From: an uncultured Slackia sp.
GTDB lineage: Bacteria > Actinomycetota > Coriobacteriia > Coriobacteriales > Eggerthellaceae
Direction of reading: 5' to 3'
Assembly: GCF_934630525.1 (NCBI RefSeq)
Contig: NZ_CAKTVX010000006.1
Location: 62,001-126,000, forward strand
Length of the DNA: 64,000 nt
Shown: piece by piece, positions 1 through 8,169 of the stretch
Layout of the letters: every line of letters starts with the position of its first letter
Numbering within the stretch: position 1 is the first letter of the stretch
The notes under the pieces: model-generated
The model's database searches: none
What the model was told of the DNA's origin: nothing
The model's input: the letters and a program-made list of their open reading frames with translations, nothing else
Made by a program: the position numbers and the translations under genes

Positions 1-963
1 GGGCAGGTCGTAGTTCACGACGTAGTCGACCTCGGGTACGTCAATGCCGCGGGCGAGCACGTCGGTGGCGACGAGCACGTTGGTCTTGCCTTCGCGGAAG
101 TTGGTCAGCGCGCGGCTGCGCTGGGCCTGGCTGCGGTCGGCGTGAATGGCCTCGGCGGGAATGCCGATGCGGCGAAGGCGCTTGCAGCAGTTGTCGGCGC
201 CGCCTTTGGTGCGGGTGAACACGATAACGCGGTAGCCACCCTTTTCCTTGATGAAGGAGTTGAGCAGCTCGGGCTTTTGGCGACGCGTGGTTTTAATCAC
301 GTACTGGTCTACTTTGTCGGCCGTTTCGCCGCGGTGGGCGATTTCGACAATTGCGGGGTCGTTCAGAATGCTGAACATGGTTTTGTCCTGGCTGCGGTCG
401 ATGGTCGCCGAGAACAGCAACGTCTGGCGGTTTTCGGGCGTGGCCTCGACAATGCGCTGGACCTGGGGCCAAAAGCCCATGTCGAGCATGCGATCGGCCT
501 CGTCGAGAACGAGCACCTGAACCTGCGAGAGGTCGGCGGCGCCGCGCTCCATAAGGTCGATCATGCGGCCGGGGGTCACGATGGCCACGTCGAGACCGCG
601 CTCGAGCTTCTTGATTTGCGGGCCGTATGCCACGCCGCCCACGAACGTGCCCACGAAGTGGTGCGTGTGCTTGCCGATGGGCATGCACGTGTCAGCGATC
701 TGGCTGGCCAGCTCGCGGGTGGGGGTCACGATGAGCATGAAGGGGCCGCGGTCGTTGCCTTCGCGGTGGCCCAGCTGGTCCATGGAAGGAAGCGAGAACG
801 CGGCGGTTTTGCCCGTGCCGGTTTTTGCGGCGGCGATAAGGTCGCGGCCCTGGAGCACCAGCGGAATGGCCTGCTCCTGAATGGGGGTTGCATCGGTGTA
901 GCCGAGGGTGTCAACGGCTTCAAGGGTCTGCTCGGAAAGGCCGAGCTCAGCGAACGTAGTAAT
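1..963 (-). CDS. DEAD-box ATP-dependent RNA helicase (3' end outside window)
   Basis: ATP-dependent RNA helicase of the DEAD family, acting in RNA unwinding, ribosome assembly or decay. Reading the minus strand from 963 gives the Q motif (ATPIQEQAIP), Walker A (AKTGTGKTA), the DEAD box (LVLDEADRML), the SAT motif (LFSATID) and helicase motif V/VI (VATDVLARGIDV). The C-terminal part runs past position 1. The start is unusual. In this frame a TGA lies four codons upstream of an ATT at 963-961. The ATT is preceded by AAAGGAG at a good distance, and no ATG, GTG or TTG occurs before the Q motif. ATT therefore seems to be the initiator. The function is clear from the motifs; the exact helicase subfamily is not resolved. 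Confidence 0.93.
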   Translation of the reverse strand, partial: MTTFAELGLSEQTLEAVDTLGYTDATPIQEQAIPLVLQGRDLIAAAKTGTGKTAAFSLPSMDQLGHREGNDRGPFMLIVTPTRELASQIADTCMPIGKHTHHFVGTFVGGVAYGPQIKKLERGLDVAIVTPGRMIDLMERGAADLSQVQVLVLDEADRMLDMGFWPQVQRIVEATPENRQTLLFSATIDRSQDKTMFSILNDPAIVEIAHRGETADKVDQYVIKTTRRQKPELLNSFIKEKGGYRVIVFTRTKGGADNCCKRLRRIGIPAEAIHADRSQAQRSRALTNFREGKTNVLVATDVLARGIDVPEVDYVVNYDLP

Positions 964-1449
964 GACGTGCTCCTTTGGTCAGGTGCTTTAACGCGATGCG
1001 AATTGAATGCGAGGTCGCACGTAGCACGAGGCGAGCGGGCATGCGAGCGAAAAGGGTGCGTGTGCAGCCGTTTCTGCGGGCATGGCGGACGTGGCGTTCG
1101 CAGTCGCAGGGCGACGTGCGAGAGCTACGGCCAAAAAGTCGCAAAGTGCCAAGCGGCATAAAGCCGCAGCGAAAGTCAGGCGGGCGAGGTGCCAGCCTTG
1201 TCTGCCATTTCTTTTGGATTGTTGCGCGAAACGCGAGAACAACCCGCCATGTGAGGCCAATCGTCGTGTGCGGAGCCCCGGGCGAGTTACATGGGGAAGC
1301 GGGGAGTCAATCCGCATTCACCGAGCCGCCAAGGCTCTTGGGCGCAATCGATATGCGATCGAATAAAGCGCGGTTAAAAACAACGTTGGCTATTATGCCT
1401 GGTAATGCATGAGCGAAGTGCGGGCAAGACATAATTCACGAAATTCTTA
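964..1449. other. Gene-free region between helicase and trp leader
   Basis: About 490 bases with no convincing gene on either strand. Short open frames here lack ribosome binding sites and resemble no family I know. The region must hold the promoter and possibly a long 5' untranslated leader of the minus-strand helicase, and upstream sequence for the divergent trp leader. Confidence 0.5.
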
Positions 1450-1477
1450 TTGCTAGCGTGCTTTAGTGTGATATAGT
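1450..1477 (+). promoter_or_regulatory. Promoter of trp leader transcript
   Basis: TTGCTA (1450-1455) and TATAGT (1472-1477) are separated by 16 bases, about 60 bases upstream of the leader peptide. The -10 form TATAGT recurs at other promoters in this window. Confidence 0.6.
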
Positions 1478-1539
1478 GCGTCGCAACGAAAGCGCGGCGC
1501 GCGTGCGTCGCAAACGATTTTCCGAAAGGAGCCACCAGC

Positions 1540-1608
1540 ATGAAGAACGCTCAGAACAACCTCATGAACTGGTGGTGGCGTGATGTGAATACGGTCGGTC
1601 GACTGTGA
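1540..1608 (+). CDS. trpL: Tryptophan leader peptide
   Basis: A 22-residue leader peptide, MKNAQNNLMNWWWRDVNTVG followed by RL, with three consecutive tryptophan codons (1570-1578). A clear Shine-Dalgarno (GAAAGGAG) precedes it and a strong hairpin with a U tract lies about 35 bases after the stop. This is the classic layout of transcription attenuation: ribosomes stall on the Trp codons when Trp-tRNA is scarce and let transcription continue. No trp biosynthetic gene follows. The next gene is an ECF transporter ATPase at 1933, so the target may be tryptophan or indole-compound uptake, or the leader may be an orphan left by a deletion. It is too short for ordinary gene finders. The call rests on the WWW run, the Shine-Dalgarno and the attenuator together. 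Confidence 0.85.
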   Translation: MKNAQNNLMNWWWRDVNTVGRL

Positions 1609-1641
1609 GTTCCTCACGCCTTTCATAGCTTGGTGAACAGG

Positions 1642-1669
1642 GGCCCTCGGTTAGACCGAGGGCCTTTTT
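1642..1669 (+). terminator. trp attenuator (intrinsic terminator)
   Basis: GGCCCTCGGT and ACCGAGGGCC form a 10-bp perfect stem with loop TAG, followed by TTTTT. It sits just after the Trp-rich leader peptide and fits the terminator arm of an attenuator. Confidence 0.85.
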
Positions 1670-1782
1670 GTATGCGCCGAACTTTCCTGCGGCGCCGCCG
1701 GCAAAAGGCATCGACCGCATTCGCATCACGCGCCGCCACTTCCTCGAACAACACTCATTCAGCCTGCTGATCAAGCTCCCGA

Positions 1783-1811
1783 CCTGTTAAATGCTCGTAG
1801 CGTTTAACAGG
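1783..1811 (+). repeat. 29-bp dispersed hairpin repeat, type A copy 1
   Basis: Arms CCTGTTAAA and TTTAACAGG flank TGCTCGTAGCG. The centre also pairs (GCT with AGC), giving a nearly continuous 13-bp stem with loop CGT. Other copies are at 21074, 50778, 52610 and 63270. This copy lies between the trp attenuator and the ECF ATPase gene. Confidence 0.9.
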
Positions 1812-1932
1812 TTTTGTCCATCAAGAAGGCTTTGAACGTTGAAGGCCAGAGCCCGTGGAAACATTTGCAAAACTCACAGTGACTAAAAGTAACGAAGTAT
1901 AGAAATGTATTTAGGTTTCTGAAAGGGTAGCC

Positions 1933-3744
1933 ATGAATTCGATCATTGAAGTCAAAGATGTGACGTTCACGTATTCCGGTGCGCAGCGTTGCGCGCTCGA
2001 ACACGCTTCGCTCGCTGTGGCCGAGGGCGGGTTCGTGAGTATTATCGGCCCATCGGGTGCCGGCAAGTCGACGTTGGCGGCCGTGATGTCGGGCGCCGTG
2101 CCGCACCACTTCGCGGGCGAGCTGTACGGCGCATGCCTGGTTGATGGGCGCGATACGTGCGAGGTTACCCTGACCGATGTGTCGCGCCTGGTGGGAAGCG
2201 TGTTGCAAGATATCGACGCCCAATTCGTCGCGTCGAATGTGCGCGATGAGCTGCTGTTCGGGTTGGAGAACTTCGGCGTGCCGCACGAAGAAATTCCCGC
2301 GCGCATGCAACAGGCGCTGGAAACGGTGGGTATCGAAGATTTGCGCGACCGCGAAATTGCCACGCTTTCGGGCGGCCAGAAGCAGAAGGTGGCCATCGCC
2401 GCCATTCTTGCGCTGCGCCCGCGCGTGCTGGTGCTCGATGAGCCCACGGCGGCGCTCGACCCGGCGTCTTCGGCGCTCGTGTTCGAAACATTGCGCGAGG
2501 TGAACCGTTCAGCCGGCATCACCGTGGTGGTAATCGAGCAGAAGGTTGCGCTGCTCTCGCAATACTGCAGTCGCGTAGTTGTGCTCGACCAGGGAAAATT
2601 GATACTCGACGGTACGCCTCGCGAAGTGTTTGCGCATGGCGAGCAGCTTCGCTCTATTGGCGTTAACAGCCCGCGCGTCGCCCGTGTGTCGAACTCTCTC
2701 GCGGCGGAGGGGCTGTGCGAGGCGGGCAATCCGGCGCTTTCCGTTGATGAGGCGGCGGCGCTTGTTGCCCGCGTTGTAGGCGCAGGCGTGCGTGGTGCCG
2801 ATGCCGAAGGGGTGCGTGCGGCGTCTGGTGCGTCGAATGTGCTTTCGAATGCGATGATTTGTGACTCGTTGATTGACAGCGATCCCGTTGTTGTTGCCCC
2901 ATCGCCCGCGCACGCTGGCGAGCCGGTGGTTCGTTTCGAAGGTGTAGGCTATTCGTATCCAGGCGGTGGCGCATCGGTGCGAGCGCTCGATTTTGAGGTA
3001 TTCCCTGGTGAAATCGTCGGCATTGTCGGCCAGAACGGCGCGGGAAAAACCACGCTCACCAAGTTGCTCAACGGTTTGCTCAAACCCGCCGAGGGCGATG
3101 TGGTTGTTGCGGGGCTGAATACGCGCGAAGTTCCCACGAGCCGCATTGCACGCCACGTGTCCACGTTGTTCCAAAACCCCGATCGTCAAATTTGCAAAGA
3201 CACCGTGCTCGACGAGGTTGCGTTCGGACTGTTGCTCCAAGGGGTTTCAGCAGATGAAGCGGCTGCGCGCGCGAAGGGTACGTGCGAGCGATTCGGCCTT
3301 CCGCTCGATGAAGCGCCGTTTTCGCTATCGCGCGGCCAGCGCCAAATGGTGGCGCTTGCGTCGGTCGTGGTGGGCGAGCCGCAGGCCATCGTGCTTGACG
3401 AGCCTACGAGCGGTCTGGACTACCGCGAATGCATGACGGTTATGGAAACCGTGCGCGATATGGCGGCCCGTGGCAGTGCGGTGGTTATGGTGTGCCACGA
3501 CATGGAAGTGGTGAGCGATTTCGCCGATCGTCTGGTGGTTATGGCGAATGGCGAAATTCCAGGAAGCGGCACGTGCGCCCAGGTGTTCGCGAATGACGGT
3601 CTTATGCAGCGCGCCTGCGTCGAGCCGCCCCAGGCCATCGCGCTTGCGGAAAAACTCGCGGCCGAAGTGTCGCCGGCGTTTTCGGGGCTTTCCGAAGTTG
3701 CCGATATCGTTGCGGTTGCAAAGGAGTTGGCTTGCCGTGCTTAA
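1933..3744 (+). CDS. ECF transporter energy-coupling ATPase, two fused ABC domains
   Basis: Cytoplasmic ATPase of an energy-coupling-factor importer, with EcfA1-like and EcfA2-like halves on one chain of 603 residues. Domain 1 has Walker A GPSGAGKST (about residue 37), signature LSGGQKQ and Walker B VLVLDEPT. Domain 2 has GQNGAGKTT (about 365), signature LSRGQRQ and IVLDEPTSGLD. A loose linker of about 100 residues separates them. The start ATG follows GAAAGGG. The stop overlaps the first codons of a truncated EcfT gene, so ATPase and EcfT were once one operon. No S component lies in the window, so the substrate is unknown. The upstream Trp-rich attenuator suggests tryptophan, as an inference only. 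A weak TATAGA near 1897 might give it its own promoter. Confidence 0.9.
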   Translation: MNSIIEVKDVTFTYSGAQRCALEHASLAVAEGGFVSIIGPSGAGKSTLAAVMSGAVPHHFAGELYGACLVDGRDTCEVTLTDVSRLVGSVLQDIDAQFVASNVRDELLFGLENFGVPHEEIPARMQQALETVGIEDLRDREIATLSGGQKQKVAIAAILALRPRVLVLDEPTAALDPASSALVFETLREVNRSAGITVVVIEQKVALLSQYCSRVVVLDQGKLILDGTPREVFAHGEQLRSIGVNSPRVARVSNSLAAEGLCEAGNPALSVDEAAALVARVVGAGVRGADAEGVRAASGASNVLSNAMICDSLIDSDPVVVAPSPAHAGEPVVRFEGVGYSYPGGGASVRALDFEVFPGEIVGIVGQNGAGKTTLTKLLNGLLKPAEGDVVVAGLNTREVPTSRIARHVSTLFQNPDRQICKDTVLDEVAFGLLLQGVSADEAAARAKGTCERFGLPLDEAPFSLSRGQRQMVALASVVVGEPQAIVLDEPTSGLDYRECMTVMETVRDMAARGSAVVMVCHDMEVVSDFADRLVVMANGEIPGSGTCAQVFANDGLMQRACVEPPQAIALAEKLAAEVSPAFSGLSEVADIVAVAKELACRA

Positions 3745-3844
3745 CGTGATCGACTACATGCCGGGTGACACGCTGCTGCATAGGTTGAACCCCGTGGTGA
3801 AGGTGGCGCTTGCCGCGGACTGTCGTAACGACCTGCGCGCATGA
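3737..3844 (+). pseudogene. Truncated EcfT (transmembrane ECF component) remnant
   Basis: A GTG start overlaps the end of the ATPase gene. The reading frame gives about 28 residues that look like the start of EcfT/CbiQ, including MPGDTLLHRLNPVVKVALA, where the family has an L-H-x-L-x-P-x-x-K motif. It then breaks into a few unrelated residues and a stop. A full EcfT is about 250 residues with several membrane helices, none of which is present. A deletion seems to have joined the first codons to the terminator just downstream. The ATPase would need an EcfT encoded elsewhere or may be non-functional. Confidence 0.8.
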
Positions 3845-3845
3845 A

Positions 3846-3873
3846 AAAGGGAGCCGATTGCTCGACTCCCTTT
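3846..3873. terminator. Bidirectional terminator after ecfT remnant and hydrolase gene
   Basis: AAAGGGAG (3846-3853) pairs with CTCCCTTT (3866-3873). A-rich sequence on one side and T-rich on the other suit termination of both convergent genes. Confidence 0.65.
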
Positions 3874-3916
3874 GTGCATGTGCGCGAATGGCGCGTTTGC
3901 GAATGCGCTGTGCGAA

Positions 3917-4693
3917 TTAGAAGCGCAGGCTCAGGCAGCTCAGGCCGCCGTCGATCTTGCGATACTCGGACGTGTCAACGGTGAGCGTCTTGTAGCCCAG
4001 ATCCTGCACGGCCTTGAGCACGGTGGGATAGCCCTCGGGCACGATGACGGTGCCGTTGACCCAGATGCAGTTGGCGGCGTAGGCCTCGTCTTCGGGAATT
4101 TCAACCTTGTTGTACTTCTCGAAGTCGGGCTTGGTCTTGAACTCGCCGGAAACGAGCATGTTGTTGTCTTCCAGGTAGTTCACGCCGGTCTTGAGGTGCA
4201 GCACGTACTCCAGCGGCACTTCGCTGCCCGAAAGGCCCCAGCCCTCGAGAATCTCGATGAACTGGCGAATGCCCTCTTCGTTGGTGCGGGCGGAACGGCC
4301 CACATAGAAGTGGTCGCCGACCATCATGACGTCGCCGCCCTCGAGCGTGCCAGGAGCGGTGATGTAGGCGATGTGATCGTCGTCGAAGAACTGGCGAATG
4401 GTGGGCTCCATTTCCTTGGCCTCGCCATTGCGGGTGCCGGCGCCCGGGTTGTCGATGATGGCGCCGCAGCGGGTGATAACGGCGGTGTCCTCAACGAAGC
4501 AGCTGTCGGGATACTCTTCCATTGCGGGAAGCACGGTAACGTCCACGCCGCACTGCTTCAGGGCCTCGATGTAGGCGTCGTGCTGCTCAATCGCCTTCTC
4601 GTAAATCGGCTTGCCCAGCTCAGGCGCGCTGGTGATGCCGTCGCACAGCGATTTGCCAGGGCGGCGGACAATAACGTGGGAAAACTTAGCCAT
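3917..4693 (-). CDS. Dimethylarginine dimethylaminohydrolase (DDAH)-like amidinohydrolase
   Basis: Predicted cytosolic hydrolase of the guanidino-group-modifying superfamily that releases citrulline and an amine from methylated arginine or a related compound. Of its 258 residues, FVEDTAV, PGTLEGGDV and LHLKTGVNYL match the DDAH family closely. The C-terminus SCLSLRF carries the catalytic cysteine in the expected place, and the His of LHLK is the likely catalytic base. The start ATG has AGAGGAA upstream. It is a single gene convergent with the ECF operon. Arginine deiminase proper is much longer and agmatine deiminase has a different C-terminus, so DDAH is the best family call. The physiological substrate is not proven. 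Confidence 0.88.
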   Translation of the reverse strand: MAKFSHVIVRRPGKSLCDGITSAPELGKPIYEKAIEQHDAYIEALKQCGVDVTVLPAMEEYPDSCFVEDTAVITRCGAIIDNPGAGTRNGEAKEMEPTIRQFFDDDHIAYITAPGTLEGGDVMMVGDHFYVGRSARTNEEGIRQFIEILEGWGLSGSEVPLEYVLHLKTGVNYLEDNNMLVSGEFKTKPDFEKYNKVEIPEDEAYAANCIWVNGTVIVPEGYPTVLKAVQDLGYKTLTVDTSEYRKIDGGLSCLSLRF

Positions 4694-4770
4694 GGAAAGT
4701 TCCTCTCTCTGCGAACGTGGCTATAGTCGCGCGTTGCGCGGCTTTCCAAACGGCCTCCATTGTACTCCCT

Positions 4771-6236
4771 TTAGGCGAATACGTCTCGGAGGGAGGGGCC
4801 GAGTTTCTTCGCGCACGATCGAGGCAACTTCCCCATAAACTCCTTTGTGAGCCTCGCGCGCGTTTGCGTGCCTGCTTTCTTATAGATGCTCGTTGGGTGA
4901 CGCTGCGGCATGCGAAGCGATATTCCCAGGTCATCGGCAATTTGTTTGAGCGGGCGCTCGTCGCAAGCCACGGTGCGCAGCACGTCGGTCTCGCGTGGCG
5001 TGAGGCCGCATCGGGCGATGAATTCCGCCTTTAGCTCTTCGGCGGAAGGCGCGCTTTCGGCGGCGCGGCCGGCTTCGATAACCTCGCGTTCGCGCACGGT
5101 CGAGGGCAAGCGGAACAGCCCGGCTCCAATGAATGCGGCGCTGGCCAGCATAAACAGCGCAATTGAGGCAATCATGACGGCAACGACGCCCGACTGCGTC
5201 AGTGCGAGCGATGCGCCTGAAATGGTGAACGCGCATACGTTGTTTGCGGCGCGGCCCATGCCCGCCCACAGCTGCGGCGTGCGCATACGCGGCGCGAGCT
5301 GCAGGAACATGGTGGTGAAGAATGTCACGAAGAAGCCCGAGCTGAAGTAGAACACGATGAGCCCAATAATGGGGCTTGCGCCAGCCCCGACGGCCAGAAT
5401 GGAGATAATCGACAGCAGCATAACGCCGAACATGACAAATCCCATGTAACGGCGTTCGCGAATGTCGAATACGATGCCCGCCATAAGGCCGTTTGCCGCC
5501 AAAAAGAGGCGTGGCCATTCGTCGACCGCGATGGAGCCTTGCGTGTCGGAAAGCGTGGTTACGCCGTCGAGCGTTGAAAACAGGCAGGCCAGAATCGCGA
5601 CCAAGGCAACCGACCAGAGCGCGCGGCTCAAGGGCTGGGTATCTTCCGTCGTGCTGGCGTTTTTTCGTCGTGCAAACGTTTTCCCCATGGCGTTCGGCGT
5701 TGGTGTCGTCGCGCGTAAAGAAGAGCAGCGCTCCTAGCGCCGTGGCTCCTGCGCAGAGCATGGCGACTTCCCATGCGCCCGTGGGAATGAATTGGTTGTT
5801 CGCGAATTGCAGCAGAATGCCTGCTGCATAGGCGGCACCAGCGCCTTTGGCGAGTGTGGGGCTTCCTTCGAATGTGCGAGCCATGTTCCAGTGGGCTTCC
5901 GCTCCCGCGCACCCCAAAAATAAGAAGCCTGCGCATCCGGCGATTTGCAGTGCGGTGGCGTCATCGAGCATAAGGACGGCGATAAGGCACGCGATGGCGC
6001 CTGCAGCTTCGGCGAAGGGCGCCCATGCCTGCGCGCGGAAGTTTCGAGAGCGCTGCGAAGGCGAGAAAGCCCACAACGCTTGCGCCCAAGATAAGAGCCT
6101 GCGCGCCTACGACGCCTTCTGCTGGCAGAAGCGTGCCCATGCGCCTGTCGAAGAAAAACTCGCTTCCCAAAAACGCGAAGGCGAACAGCGCGAGAGCGGT
6201 AAGCGATTTGAGGGTTTTTCTTTCGATTGACAGCAT
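4771..6236 (-). pseudogene. Membrane-bound LuxR-type regulator, frameshifted
   Basis: Remains of a helix-turn-helix regulator with an N-terminal multi-helix membrane domain and a C-terminal LuxR DNA-binding domain, a type common in Eggerthellaceae. The protein is spread over three frames. It begins at 6236 (MLSIERKTLKSLTALALF), shifts near 6040-6050 into the frame reading PFAEAAGAIACLIAV, and shifts again near 5670-5690 into the frame ending at 4771. The HTH still shows GLTPRETDVLR and QIADDLGISL. However, the recognition helix reads RMPQRHPTSIYKK where family members have about STVKTHVTSIYKK. Two frameshifts plus a degraded helix argue against function. An intact relative is at 43730. Sequencing errors could mimic frameshifts but would not explain the helix. 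Confidence 0.8.
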
Positions 6237-6484
6237 GGATTATCCTCAACATATATATAAAGCGCCGGTGCACGAAGGCGCCGGCGTGGTAGGTGCTTTT
6301 GCGTGTTTCCTATTGTAGTGGTGGGTGGGGGCGTTTCGCGCGTGCAATCGTGAACATGGGGTAAAAGATGGGCTTTTCGCACCGCTTGCGCCGCGCCGGC
6401 AATGCGGCGAGGGAGCTTTACGCGTTTGTCTGGTTTACTTCCCAAGCATGCTTTTGTGAAGATAATCAAACTATTTTACCAGAT

Positions 6485-6520
6485 AAACACCTAGGTTCGT
6501 ATATACGAACCTAGGTGTTT
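6485..6520. repeat. Perfect 36-bp palindrome
   Basis: The 18 bases at 6485-6502 (AAACACCTAGGTTCGTAT) are the exact reverse complement of 6503-6520. It lies between the dead LuxR-type gene and the IS element. It could be a terminator (TTTTCTT follows on the + strand), an operator, or a marker of the insertion site. Confidence 0.85.
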
Positions 6521-6532
6521 TCTTCGTATTTG

Positions 6533-7315
6533 CAGGCTCATGAGCCTGTGGGCGCGCGCAGCGCGGCCACGAAAAACCACCCGCTATGCGGGTGCGCGTC
6601 GAAGGCTCCGCCCTTGCCTTGGGGGCGGCCGCCGAGCGGAGTAAGATGCGCTTGTTCAGGACGCACCGGCCCGGAAGGGCGGCCACCATGGCAAACCAGG
6701 CGAACAGCCTGTCCCACACGAAGTGGATGTGCAAGCACCACATCGTGTTCACTCCGAAGTATAGGCGAAAGGTGATCTATAACCAGCACAGGGAATCCCT
6801 CGGGGAGATTTTCCGCAACCCCTGCAGGTACAAGGGCGTCGAGATAATCGAGGGACACCTGATGCCTGACCACGTGCACATGCTGGTCAGCATCCCGCCC
6901 AAGATCAGCGTCTCGAGCTTCATGGGGTACCTGAAGGGCAAGAGCGCGCTCATGATGTTCGACAAGCACGCGAACCTCAAGTACAGGTTCGGCAACAGGC
7001 GCTTCTGGTCCGAGGGCTACTACGTCTCCACCGTCGGGCTGAACGAGGCGACGATAGCGAAGTACATCAGGGGGCAGGAGGCCCACGACATCGCGCTGGG
7101 CAAGCTCGGCGTCAAGGAGCACGAGGACCCGTTCAAGAAGAGGTAGGGAGCGGCCCCTTTTTAGGGGCTGCCGGCAACACGAAGGCCGCTTTGTGCGGCC
7201 CGCGAGAGACAAGGGCGGTCGCGCCCTGAACGAAGCGAAGGGCGGCGCCTTGAGACGCCGCCCGGTAACCCTCGGCCTTATAGGCCGTGAGCAAACCACC
7301 CTTTTGAAGGGTGGT
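6533..7315 (+). mobile_element. IS200/IS605-type insertion sequence (approximate limits)
   Basis: A Y1 transposase gene lies between hairpin-rich ends. On the left are palindrome CAGGCTCATGAGCCTG (6533-6548) and a hairpin starting ACCACCCGC near 6577. On the right are CGGCCT/AGGCCG (7273-7287) and ACCACCCTT-TTG-AAGGGTGGT (7295-7315). Sub-terminal hairpins and no terminal inverted repeats are typical of this family, which moves as single-stranded DNA. No accessory TnpB gene is present. Exact ends and target tetranucleotide cannot be fixed by eye. Confidence 0.7.
6688..7146 (+). CDS. tnpA: IS200/IS605 family transposase TnpA (Y1 HUH)
   Basis: A Y1 single-strand transposase of 152 residues. The HUH metal-binding motif is in PDHVHMLVSIPP (about residues 60-70). 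The likely catalytic tyrosine is in SEGYYVSTVG (about 112-121), near the C-terminal helix as the family requires. The N-terminus HIVFTPKYRRKVIY is a family hallmark. I chose ATG 6688 because the homologous region begins there; the frame stays open upstream but has no family match. Arginine is often AGG here, while neighbours use CGC/CGT, consistent with foreign origin. Length is normal and no frameshift is seen, so the enzyme may be active. Confidence 0.92.
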   Translation: MANQANSLSHTKWMCKHHIVFTPKYRRKVIYNQHRESLGEIFRNPCRYKGVEIIEGHLMPDHVHMLVSIPPKISVSSFMGYLKGKSALMMFDKHANLKYRFGNRRFWSEGYYVSTVGLNEATIAKYIRGQEAHDIALGKLGVKEHEDPFKKR

Positions 7316-7383
7316 CATGATTGGTCCAATCTGCAGATGTGCACGCTGAGGGGCGTCCGGCTTTTGTGCCCTGGCGAAATCGC

Positions 7384-8115
7384 TTATGCGCTTACGACTC
7401 CAACCACATGCAGCGTGTCGCCGCCTACGGTGAAGGCGACGTCATGAGTGGCGAAGGCCAAATGGTAGACGCGGCTCGGGTCGTGCTTGCTTCCGGCGCG
7501 GCGTGGGTCTTGGCGCAATACTTCCACGAGGCCCTCGAGCTTGTCGCCCTCGATGCGCGCCTGCAGCGCTTCGGGGAAGTCGACGTCCAGTTCATGCCAA
7601 GGCACATCGTCAATGAAGCCGCCGGTCGCTTCGGGATGGCAGTCGGCGAAGGGAATATAGGGCTTGATGTCGAAGATGGGCGTTCCGTCGCGCAGATCGG
7701 CGCCCAACACATGAATAATCGGGCCGTCGTCAGTGAGCTCGACGCGGTCGATTTTGACGCAGGTCAGCCCAATGGGGTTGGGGCGGAATGGGCTTCGGGT
7801 TGCGAACACTCCCATGCGCTCCGATCCGCCCAAGCGCGGAGGCCTCACCGTGGGCGACCAGTTCGCGTTCGTGCCGCTTTTGTCGTCGGTGGCGGCATCT
7901 GCTGCAATGTCTTGCGCGGTTCCGCCTGGCGTGCCGTTCTCAAATTCCCAAAGCAGCCATGCGTGCGAGAAGCCGTCGAGTCCCGCGACGGCGCTATTCA
8001 GCGCAAACTCGGGCTCGAAAACGATGCGCCCTTGCAAATGGGGCGCCAGAAAGCTGTTGCGAGGAATGCCGAACTTCTGGGGAAGGTCGGTGCGAATATG
8101 CGCGATGGGCTTCAT
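7384..8115 (-). CDS. trmO: tRNA (adenine-N6)-methyltransferase TrmO
   Basis: TrmO (TsaA/YaeB family) uses S-adenosylmethionine to add a methyl group to N6-threonylcarbamoyladenosine at position 37 of tRNA. The 243-residue protein shows PIAHIRTDLPQKFGIPRN at the N-terminus and the signatures ATRSPFRPNPIGLTCVKI (about 105-122) and LGADLRDGTPIFDIKPYIP (about 136-155), the core of the family's beta-barrel. ATG 8115 follows AGGAGA. Its substrate t6A is made by the TsaB/TsaD machinery, which this window encodes as a fusion at 35114. The IS element ends about 70 bp beyond its 3' end without disrupting it. Confidence 0.93.
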   Translation of the reverse strand: MKPIAHIRTDLPQKFGIPRNSFLAPHLQGRIVFEPEFALNSAVAGLDGFSHAWLLWEFENGTPGGTAQDIAADAATDDKSGTNANWSPTVRPPRLGGSERMGVFATRSPFRPNPIGLTCVKIDRVELTDDGPIIHVLGADLRDGTPIFDIKPYIPFADCHPEATGGFIDDVPWHELDVDFPEALQARIEGDKLEGLVEVLRQDPRRAGSKHDPSRVYHLAFATHDVAFTVGGDTLHVVGVVSA

Positions 8116-8169
8116 GCTGCGGTGTCTCCTGTGGTGCTTGAGGCGTCGGATGCTCTTTCAGGTTCCTTC

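Noticed and set aside
142..1161. 339-codon plus-strand frame at the left end
   Set aside because: It is antisense to the DEAD-box helicase, whose motifs are unmistakable on the minus strand.
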